Assembly: GCF_031453675.1 (NCBI RefSeq)
Contig: NZ_JAVIZX010000001.1
Coordinates: 4,114,001 to 4,178,000, forward strand
From: Paracidovorax wautersii
Lineage (GTDB): Bacteria > Pseudomonadota > Gammaproteobacteria > Burkholderiales > Burkholderiaceae_C
DNA length: 64,000 nt
Reading direction: 5' to 3'
Shown here: positions 9,501-15,974 of the stretch, one piece after another
Numbering within the stretch: the stretch's first letter is position 1
Layout of the letters: every line of letters starts with the position of its first letter
The notes under the pieces: generated by a model
The model's input: the letters and a program-made list of their open reading frames with translations, nothing else
Database searches by the model: none
Told to the model about the DNA's origin: nothing
Program-made: the position numbers and the translations under genes

Positions 9501-10758
9501 TTGAAACCCATGCACATCGCCATTGTGGGCGCCGGTATCGTCGGTGTCGCCACTGCCTATGAACTGGCCTGTGACGGCCACGCCGTCACCGTCTTCGAAC
9601 AACGCAGCGCTGCGGCGGAGGAGGCCAGCTTCGCCAACGCCGGCGCCTTGGCGCCCTCCCTGCTGATTCCCTGGGCCGCGCCCGGCATCGGCGGCCCGCT
9701 GCGCCGCCAGCTCTTCGGCGCGCAGGCGACCCTGCGCTTCGCCGGCGGCGTCCGGCGCTCCGAGTGGGCCTGGCTGTGGCGCTGGCGCCAGGCGGGGCGG
9801 CGCCCCGCGGCTGCGGCGACTCTGGCGGCCCTGGCACGCCTGGGGAGCTACAGCCTGGACCTCACCCGCCGCATCGCCGCCGATCTGGAGCTGGACCCCG
9901 AGACCAGCCGCGGCGCGCTGGTGGTGCTGCGCACCGCCCAGGACGTGGCCCTGGTGCAACCGGCCCTGCAGGTGCTGCGGGATGCGGGCGCCCAGGTGGC
10001 CGAGGTGGACGCCGATACGGCGCGGTTGATCGAACCGGGCCTCTCCCCCGACACCCCGCTGGCAGGCGCCCTGCACATCGCGGACGGGGAAGCCGCCAAC
10101 TGCCGGCTCTTCGCCCAGATGCTGCGCTATGCGGCGCAGGAACGTGGCGCGCAGTTCGTCTTCCAGTCGCGCGTCGAGTCACTGCGCACCGCTCCGGCAG
10201 GCGTGCGCCTGGCGGGCGAGGCCGATGCACGGCGCTTCGACGCGGTGATCGTCTGCGCCGGGCTCGCTTCGCCCGCGCTGCTGCGGCCGCTCGGCCTGCC
10301 GCTGCCGGTGACGGCGCTGCATGGCTATTCGATCAGCGCGCCGTTGCGCGAGGACTCCCACGCGCCGCAGGGCACCGTCATCGACCCGCTGCACCGCTTG
10401 ACCATCACGCGGCAGGGCCAGCGGGTGCGCGTGTCGGGCGGCGCCGAGATCGGCCAGGGCGACGGCAGCCACCACGCCCCCCACCCTGCAGACCCTGTAC
10501 CACGCGCTGTCCGGCTGGTTCCCCGGCGGGGCGCAGCTGTCGTCCACGCAGGTGCAGGTGTGGCGCGGCGCACGGCCCATGCTGCCCGACGGCGCCCCGG
10601 TGGTGGGCGCTAGCGGCCTGCCCGGCCTGTGGATCAACACGGGCCATGGCGCGGCGGGCTGGGCGCAGGCCTGCGGCAGCGCCCGTGCCGTGGCCGACTT
10701 GGTGGCCGGCCGGTCGCCAGAGATCGACCTGCAGGCCCTGGGCATGCGCCGGTTCTGA
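9501..10758 (+). pseudogene. FAD-dependent D-amino-acid dehydrogenase-like oxidoreductase, frameshifted
   Basis: DadA-type flavoprotein. The first reading frame starts at ATG 9501 with the FAD-binding GAGIVGVATAYELACDGHAV and continues through VTVFEQRSAAAEEASFANAG to GGAEIGQGDGSHHAP. The family match then jumps to the next frame (TLQTLYHALSGWFPG, QVQVWRGARPMLPDG, GLWINTGHGAAGWAQ) and ends at 10758. The switch point is a run of six C at 10477-10482; removing one C restores a protein of 418 residues, the usual DadA length. Both halves are well conserved, so the lesion is recent or a sequencing error. If real, the product is truncated and lacks the C-terminal FAD-contact motif. The substrate is probably a D-amino acid or sarcosine-like amine. 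Confidence 0.75.
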
Positions 10759-10822
10759 GAACCGGTTCACAGCACGGCGCCGCACGCCGGCCGCGCCGGC
10801 GCAGGGGCGCGACAATCCGGCC

Positions 10823-12343
10823 ATGCGCCGCATCACCGCCGACCAGCCCCATCCCCTGCATGACACGGCCGCCACCCGGCGCCTGGAATCCACTGCCGCT
10901 GCGCAGTTGCCGCCCGGCACGCTGATGCAGCGCGCCGGCACGGCCGTGGGCCGACTCGCTTTGGCGCTCGCGCCCCATGCCCGCACGGTCTGGCTGGCCT
11001 GCGGGCCCGGCAACAACGGCGGAGACGGACTGGAAGCGGCCAGGCATCTGCGTCTGGCGGGCCGCCAGGTCGCCGTGACGTGGCTGGGCACGCCCGACGC
11101 CGCCCCCGCCGACGCCCGCCGGGCCTGGGAGCGTGCCCGGCAAGCGGGCGTCGTCTTCACCGACGGGCCGCCGGCCTCCCTCGGCCCGCAGGACCTCTGT
11201 GTGGACGCGCTGCTCGGCATCGGCCTGTCCGCGGCTGCCCGGCGGGGCGGCACGGGCGCGCGCCTGCAGCACCTGCTGGCAGCGCTGCACGCCAGCCCCG
11301 CGCCCGTGCTGTGCGTGGACCTGCCCTCCGGGCTGCTGGCGGACACGGGACGGTTCGCCGAAGGATGGGCTCCCGCCACTCCCGCACGCCACGCGCCGCG
11401 GCGCACGCTGAGCCTGTTGACCCTGCACCCTGGCCTGTTCACGGCCGCTGGGCGGGACGCGGCGGGCGAGGTGTGGTTCGACGACCTGCAGGTCGATGCC
11501 GCGGCCGAAGCCCCATGCGCCCTGCTTTCCGCTCCGCCCCGGCCGGCCGGGCGGGCGCACGACAGCCACAAGGGCAGCTATGGCGACTTGGCCGTGGTGG
11601 GCGGCGAAGGCCTGCCGGCCCGCGGCATGGGCATGACCGGCGCCGCGCTGCTGGCCGCCAGTGCCGCGCTGCACGCGGGTGCCGGCCGGGTGATGCTGTC
11701 TCTCTTGGACGGCGGCCTGATGACCCACGACGCGCAGCAGCCCGAATGCATGCTCCGCCGCTTCGATGCCCTGGCGCTGGAAGACCTCACCGTCGTCTGC
11801 GGATGCGGTGGCGGCCTGGCCGTGCGCCCCGTGCTGCCCGCCGTGCTCCAGCATGCGGCGCGCCTGGTGCTGGATGCCGACGCCCTTAACGCCGTGGCCG
11901 AGGAGCCCGCGTTGCAAGCCCTGCTGCACGACCGGTCAGCGCGCGGCCAACCCACCGTGCTGACCCCGCATCCGCTGGAAGCCGCGCGCCTGCTGGGCTG
12001 CAGCACGGCGGACATCCAGGCCGACCGGCTGGCAGCAGCGCACGCGCTGGCGCAGCGCTACCAAAGCACGGTGGTCCTCAAGGGCTCGGGCAGCGTGGTG
12101 GCCGCGCCGGGCGAAACGCCCCGCATCAACCCCACGGGCAACGCCCGGCTCGCCGCGGGAGGAACCGGCGACGTGCTGGCGGGACTGACCGGCGCGCGCC
12201 TGGCGGCCGCACCGCCGGGAACCCAGGGAGCGTTCGACGCCGCAGTGCATGCCTGCTGGGAGCATGGCCATGCAGCGGATGCCTGGCCTGAGGATCGGGC
12301 ACTGACCGCCTCGGCCCTGGCGCGTGCGCTCCTGCCTGCCTGA
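10823..12343 (+). CDS. nnr: Bifunctional NAD(P)HX epimerase / dehydratase
   Basis: Repairs hydrated NADH and NADPH. It has 506 residues in two domains. The N-terminal YjeF epimerase domain (about 1-215) has the phosphate-binding ACGPGNNGGDGLEAARHL and VDLPSGLLADTG. The C-terminal ribokinase-like dehydratase domain (about 245-500) has KGSYGDLAVVGG, LDADALNAV, TVLTPHPLEAARLLG, VVLKGSGSVVAAP and the catalytic NPTGNARLAAGGTGDVLAGL. The start ATG at 10823 lies 65 bp after the oxidoreductase and gives the usual short lead before the first helix. Several longer upstream frames exist but are antisense or frame shadows of that gene. Confidence 0.95.
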   Translation: MRRITADQPHPLHDTAATRRLESTAAAQLPPGTLMQRAGTAVGRLALALAPHARTVWLACGPGNNGGDGLEAARHLRLAGRQVAVTWLGTPDAAPADARRAWERARQAGVVFTDGPPASLGPQDLCVDALLGIGLSAAARRGGTGARLQHLLAALHASPAPVLCVDLPSGLLADTGRFAEGWAPATPARHAPRRTLSLLTLHPGLFTAAGRDAAGEVWFDDLQVDAAAEAPCALLSAPPRPAGRAHDSHKGSYGDLAVVGGEGLPARGMGMTGAALLAASAALHAGAGRVMLSLLDGGLMTHDAQQPECMLRRFDALALEDLTVVCGCGGGLAVRPVLPAVLQHAARLVLDADALNAVAEEPALQALLHDRSARGQPTVLTPHPLEAARLLGCSTADIQADRLAAAHALAQRYQSTVVLKGSGSVVAAPGETPRINPTGNARLAAGGTGDVLAGLTGARLAAAPPGTQGAFDAAVHACWEHGHAADAWPEDRALTASALARALLPA

Positions 12344-12417
12344 TGTGAAATCCGCGCCCGGCAGGCAAACGCAACCAACGGTAAATCACGTCACAACACC
12401 GCTGTTTCAGTCAATGT

Positions 12418-12434
12418 CTGACAGTTTCTGTCAG
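12418..12434. promoter_or_regulatory. Perfect 7-bp inverted repeat upstream of the small membrane protein
   Basis: CTGACAG-TTT-CTGTCAG, 75 bp before the start of the 59-residue protein. It is followed by GGTTGTAATC, a fair -10 (TGTAAT). There is no T-tract, so an operator is more likely than a terminator. The binding protein is unknown. Confidence 0.5.
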
Positions 12435-12508
12435 GTGGAGTGGTTGTAATCGAGGCATCCACTCACCGGGCTCACGCCCTTACCATCACCGCCGCCGAAG
12501 GACCTGCC

Positions 12509-12688
12509 ATGAAACGCCATCTCCGCCCCGGAACCCGCGCGTTTGCAGCGTTTACCGTCACCGTCCTGCTGGCGGTCGCGGCCACGGCCATGACGTTGGT
12601 GCCCGACGAGGCCGTCCAGGCGGCCGATTCTCTCGTCAATCTTCCGGACCACCTGGACCAGATCCTGCCCGTTGCCTCGTTCGAGTGA
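12509..12688 (+). CDS. Small single-span membrane or exported protein of unknown function
   Basis: 59 residues from ATG 12509, with AAGGA nine bases upstream. A basic N-terminus (MKRHLRPGTR) is followed by one hydrophobic stretch (about residues 11-31, FAAFTVTVLLAVAATAMTLV) and an acidic, soluble tail of about 28 residues ending in SFE. I do not recognise a family. The ribosome-binding site, an upstream inverted repeat and a strong terminator 46 bp after the stop argue that it is a real, separately transcribed gene. Confidence 0.6.
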   Translation: MKRHLRPGTRAFAAFTVTVLLAVAATAMTLVPDEAVQAADSLVNLPDHLDQILPVASFE

Positions 12689-12733
12689 CGGCATAGGTTC
12701 TGGCCGACCACCCTCCGCGCCTCGCCAGTCGTG

Positions 12734-12755
12734 AGCCGCCTTCGGGCGGCTTTTT
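12734..12755 (+). terminator. Intrinsic terminator after the 59-residue protein
   Basis: AGCCGCC, loop TTCG, GGCGGCT, then a run of T. A perfect 7-bp stem with a UUCG tetraloop. On the other strand it may also end the minus-strand lipoprotein gene at 12779, although no T-tract is seen on that side. Confidence 0.85.
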
Positions 12756-12778
12756 CATGAGCGTGCGCCTGCCCCGAG

Positions 12779-13465
12779 TCAGCGAGGCGCGCCCTGCCGC
12801 TCGACCAGATCGATGCGGCGGCGCAGCGTTGCCGCCTCGGCAGCATCCCCGGTCTGCTCCGCGCGCTGCGCGCGCAGCAGCAGCCACGCCAGCAGGGGCC
12901 GGCGCCAGCCCCGGTCCGACGCGGTGTCGGTCGCGGTGGCGGCCAGTGCCGACGTGGCGCGCCCGGCCTGCGCGGCGACCCCCAACGCCACCAAGCGAGA
13001 CAGCGGATCGGCCAGCCCGGCGATCGCCGCAGCATCCAGCGCCGCGGCCCGCTGCGGCGCGGGCAGCAGATCGGCACGGGCCGGCTCCAGGCGGCCGGCC
13101 AGGTAGTCGGCATACGCCTGGTCCTGCGGCGTGGCATCGCTGCGCAGCGCCTCGAACGCCGTGCAGGGTTGCAGATCGAGGCTGGCGACCTGGGCGGCGC
13201 AGCGCATCAACTCCAGGCGGGCCAGATGGTCGGGCCGGCCGGTCCGGGCCAGTTCGGCGCGGGCGCGGTTCCATTCCAGATCGGCCACGCGCGTGTCGCC
13301 GGACAGATAGGCCTCGGTGGCCTTCTCGGCCGCGCTGTGGGCGCTCATCTGCCACTCGGGGGCCTGGGGTTTGCTGCTCCCGCAGCCGGCCAGTACCGCC
13401 GCCATGCCCACGGCGAGCAGTGATGCACGCAGGCCTGTGCACGGCGAGAAGAAGGACGGGTTCAT
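12779..13465 (-). CDS. Lipoprotein of an Mla-like lipid transport cluster
   Basis: 228 residues from the ATG at 13465, which overlaps the stop of the MCE gene by ATGA. A lipoprotein signal peptide ends in the lipobox VLAGC (Cys about residue 29). The rest is Ala/Arg/Leu-rich and helical, with a tetratricopeptide-like feel (EKATEAYLSGDTRVADLEWN, RARAELARTGRPDHLARLE). I do not recognise a named family. Its place as the third gene after a permease and an MCE protein suggests it is a periplasmic partner of that transporter, possibly anchored in the outer membrane. The longer in-frame start at 13501 would destroy the signal peptide. Confidence 0.75.
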   Translation of the reverse strand: MNPSFFSPCTGLRASLLAVGMAAVLAGCGSSKPQAPEWQMSAHSAAEKATEAYLSGDTRVADLEWNRARAELARTGRPDHLARLELMRCAAQVASLDLQPCTAFEALRSDATPQDQAYADYLAGRLEPARADLLPAPQRAAALDAAAIAGLADPLSRLVALGVAAQAGRATSALAATATDTASDRGWRRPLLAWLLLRAQRAEQTGDAAEAATLRRRIDLVERQGAPR

Positions 13466-14463
13466 GGCAGCTTCAGCTCCGTGTCGCGCGCAAAGGGCCA
13501 TTTGCGCTGGATGTCGTTCACCAGACCGTCCACCTTGCGCAGGCTGGACTCGACCTCGGCCCGCAGCGTGCCCAGGTCGGTGGTGGCCTCGCGGGCATTG
13601 GCGCCAATGGCCTGGGCCTCGGCCAGCACGGCGTCCACCTTGGCCAGGCTTTGCCGCGTGTCCGCCAGCACGCCGTTGAGCTGGACCACGGTGGCGCGCA
13701 CGTCGGCCATCAGCCCCGCATCGGCGCCTGCGCCGAACACCTGGCGGTCCGCCTTGGCGGCCATGCCGTCGATGCGCGCCAGCAACTGGTTGGTGCGATC
13801 GAGCGTGGCGACGATCTTCTTGGCATCGGTCTCGCTGCCCATCAGCACATTCAAAGCGCCGCCGGGGCCGTTGAGCCGCTCGGTCAGGGTGCGCACCTGG
13901 GCCATGGTGCCCCCCAGGGGGGAGTCCTGCGACGTCATCGCGTTCAGGTTGCCCAGCAGCTCGCGGGCCGCGGCCATGAGCTGCGGGATCTCGGCGGTGG
14001 CGTCGCCGCGCAGCACCGGTCGCTCGGCCCCCTCGGCCAGAGGCGGGTCGGTCAGGATGCCGCTGTAGGCCTTGATGGTCGTGCCGCCGACGATGCCGCG
14101 CACCAGCGTGAACACGCTGGACTCGCGCAGCCAGTGCGCATCCTTGCGCGGCACGTCGATCAGGATGCGCACATTGCCGTCGGGCGCGAGTTCGATACGG
14201 CGCACCCGGCCGATGGGAAAGCCGGAAAAGGTCATGTCCATGCCCACCGACACGCCTTCGGAATCGTCCGCAGTCAGCACCAGGCTTTGGGTGGCCTCGA
14301 AGGCGCCGCGGGCATAGAGCAAATACAGCGCAGAGCCCAGCACCAGCGCCAGCGTGAACAGCAGCAGCGCCCCCGCCTTGGCATGCAGATGTGCCACGGG
14401 GCGCAGCAGGTCCTCGGGCGGCGGCGGCTGGGGGGGCGCGGGGTCTCGGGTGGCGTCGTTCAT
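13462..14463 (-). CDS. MCE/MlaD-family periplasmic lipid-binding protein
   Basis: 333 residues. A Pro-rich cytoplasmic start is followed by one membrane helix (about 31-52), then a single MCE domain (about 55-140: SLVLTADDSEGVSVGMDMTF, GFPIGRVRRIELAPDGNVRI, VRGIVGGTTIKAYSG) and a long helical C-terminal part. MCE proteins form hexameric rings that pass phospholipids between the inner and outer membranes. It lies 20 bp after the permease gene and overlaps the lipoprotein gene, so the three form one operon. The arrangement is like the Mla/Pqi type, but no ATPase gene is adjacent. Confidence 0.88.
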   Translation of the reverse strand: MNDATRDPAPPQPPPPEDLLRPVAHLHAKAGALLLFTLALVLGSALYLLYARGAFEATQSLVLTADDSEGVSVGMDMTFSGFPIGRVRRIELAPDGNVRILIDVPRKDAHWLRESSVFTLVRGIVGGTTIKAYSGILTDPPLAEGAERPVLRGDATAEIPQLMAAARELLGNLNAMTSQDSPLGGTMAQVRTLTERLNGPGGALNVLMGSETDAKKIVATLDRTNQLLARIDGMAAKADRQVFGAGADAGLMADVRATVVQLNGVLADTRQSLAKVDAVLAEAQAIGANAREATTDLGTLRAEVESSLRKVDGLVNDIQRKWPFARDTELKLP

Positions 14464-14483
14464 CGTGGGGTCGGTCGGCGGAT

Positions 14484-15293
14484 TCAGTAGTAGTTGCCCA
14501 TCAGCGAGGCGATCTCGATCAGCAGCAGCACGGCGAACATGCGGGCCAGGCCGCCGAGTTCGGAATCGGGCTGCATCGCACGCGCCGGCCGGTCGGTCTC
14601 GTACCAGCCGGCGGCCATGGGGATGAGCGCCACGGCCAGGCTGAAGAAAAGCGTCTTGAGCGCGAACAGCAGCGTGATCTGCGGCGTGAATACCTGGCCG
14701 AACATGCGGGTATAGCCGGGCAGCTCAGCCGTGTTGAAACCGTACACGCCCAGGTAGGCCATCACCAGCGCCACCACGCACGACAGCGCGGCGAGGGTGA
14801 TGCTGGCGTAGATGCCGGCCACGACGCGGGGCAGCAGCTCGATGCGGATCGGGTCGGCGCCCTGGTCGCGCAGCGCCTGCAGCCGGCCGGCCTGCCGCAT
14901 CAGCGCCAGCTGCGTGCCGTTGGGGATGGTGGCGCGCATGGCCACGAAGAGCGCCGCCGTCAGCGGGATCAGCTCCAGCACCAGCACGCGGATGACCATT
15001 TCGAGCGCGTAGCGCGACAGGCCGTAGCTCAGCGCCGTCACCACCACGATGCGCGTGATCACCAGGCTGATGAGCGCCGCCAGCACCGTGAAGCCCAGCA
15101 GGATGGGCGCCGTGTCGCGGTACATGTGGCGCGCCAGGCGCCAGCGCGTGGCATGGCCGTAGCTGGACGGCGACAGCATCAGCACCAGCACGACGGCCCC
15201 CAGATACAGGATGCGCCACCACGCCACCGCCCAGCGCCGGGCGGTGCGCCAGAGGCGGTCGGTCAGCGGGGCGGGACTCAGGCCGGCAATCAT
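14484..15293 (-). CDS. MlaE-type ABC transporter permease
   Basis: 269 residues with five or six hydrophobic helices. Conserved MlaE features include APILLGFTVLAALISLVITR, LVLELIPLTAALFVAMRATI and the stretch ILPRVVAGIYASITLAALSC (here LLPRVVAGIY). It would form the membrane part of a phospholipid ABC transporter together with the downstream MCE protein. The ATP-binding subunit (MlaF type) normally neighbours it; none is present in the surrounding 5 kb. The start ATG at 15293 is the first in frame. Confidence 0.87.
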   Translation of the reverse strand: MIAGLSPAPLTDRLWRTARRWAVAWWRILYLGAVVLVLMLSPSSYGHATRWRLARHMYRDTAPILLGFTVLAALISLVITRIVVVTALSYGLSRYALEMVIRVLVLELIPLTAALFVAMRATIPNGTQLALMRQAGRLQALRDQGADPIRIELLPRVVAGIYASITLAALSCVVALVMAYLGVYGFNTAELPGYTRMFGQVFTPQITLLFALKTLFFSLAVALIPMAAGWYETDRPARAMQPDSELGGLARMFAVLLLIEIASLMGNYY

Positions 15294-15319
15294 GCGGCGA
15301 TCATAGTGGACGAGGCGCT

Positions 15320-15390
15320 GAATTCAGTAACAAATAGGCTGGCAGCGCAGTGGATACAAGCGCCTTTAGCTATTAATTACATAGCAACCG
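15320..15390 (-). repeat. Dispersed Comamonadaceae-type repeat, copy F
   Basis: On the minus strand it reads GTAATTAATAGCTAAAGGCG, then CTTGTATCCACTGCGCTGCC, then AGCCTATTTGTTAC. The ATAGCT and GCGCTT blocks and their inverted partner are kept, but it is diverged from copies A and B. It occupies most of the gap between the MerR gene and the permease gene. Confidence 0.55.
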
Positions 15391-15430
15391 CATGGCAGGT
15401 GCCACTGCACCCGGCGGGATGCACGGCGCA

Positions 15431-15889
15431 CTAGACGTGTCGCTTGGCGGCAGGCGCCGGGGACGAGACAGGCTGCGCGTCTGCGCGCTGGTGCAGCGCC
15501 TCGATCACGAGGCAGTGCGCGCCGGCACCGCTGCAGCGCCCGCGCAGCGACAGCAGTTCCTGCTCCAGCGTCTGCAACTCCATCAGGCGGGTGCGCACGT
15601 GCTGCAGGTGTTCGTCCAGCGTGTCGCAGGCGGCGTGGTCGGCCTCGGCGCTGGTCGCATCCAGCGCCAGCAGCGTACGCACCTCGTCCAGCGACATGTC
15701 CATGGCCCGGCACAGGCGGATGAAGCGCAGCCGGTGCACCTCTTCGTCGTTGTACAGCCGGTACTGGTTGCCGGCCCGCGCCTGCGCCGGCAGCAGGCCT
15801 TCCTTCTCGTAGTAGCGGATGTTGGCGGCGGACACGCCGGACAGGCGGGCGGCATCTCCGATACGGTGTTGGGGGCTTTGGACGGACAC
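15431..15889 (-). CDS. MerR-family heavy-metal-responsive regulator (CadR/PbrR type)
   Basis: 152 residues from a GTG at 15889. N-terminal winged helix: HRIGDAARLSGVSAANIRYY and EKEGLLPAQ, then a long dimerisation helix. The metal site fits the Zn/Cd/Pb subgroup: one Cys at the start of the helix (DHAACDTLDEH) and a C-terminal pair CSGAGAHC. It would activate the divergent P-type ATPase gene by untwisting the 19-bp-spaced promoter between them. A longer form from ATG 15922 is possible, but that codon lies inside the operator/-10 of the target promoter, and the added 11 residues are unlike the family, so I prefer GTG 15889. Confidence 0.88.
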   Translation of the reverse strand: MSVQSPQHRIGDAARLSGVSAANIRYYEKEGLLPAQARAGNQYRLYNDEEVHRLRFIRLCRAMDMSLDEVRTLLALDATSAEADHAACDTLDEHLQHVRTRLMELQTLEQELLSLRGRCSGAGAHCLVIEALHQRADAQPVSSPAPAAKRHV

Positions 15890-15892
15890 GGC

Positions 15893-15923
15893 TTGACCTT
15901 CGAGCGACTTCAAGGTTTCCAAT
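15893..15923 (+). promoter_or_regulatory. MerR-type promoter/operator of the P-type ATPase gene
   Basis: -35 TTGACC (15893-15898), a 19-bp spacer, then -10-like TCCAAT (15918-15923). The spacer holds an imperfect dyad with outer arms ACCTT and AAGGT. The over-long spacer with a centred dyad is the hallmark of promoters activated by MerR proteins. The -10 is weak, which would keep basal expression low. Confidence 0.75.
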
Positions 15924-15974
15924 CATGGCACAGCAGCGCACCGACTGCGCTCACCACCAAAAACAGGGAACACC

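Noticed and set aside
10477-10482. Phase-variable switch at the C run in the oxidoreductase
   Set aside because: Six bases is too short for convincing slippage, and a second similar break elsewhere suggests read error as the simpler cause.
9764-10822. The long upstream extension of the NAD(P)HX repair enzyme
   Set aside because: This part is an out-of-frame shadow of the oxidoreductase; the domain begins at ATG 10823.
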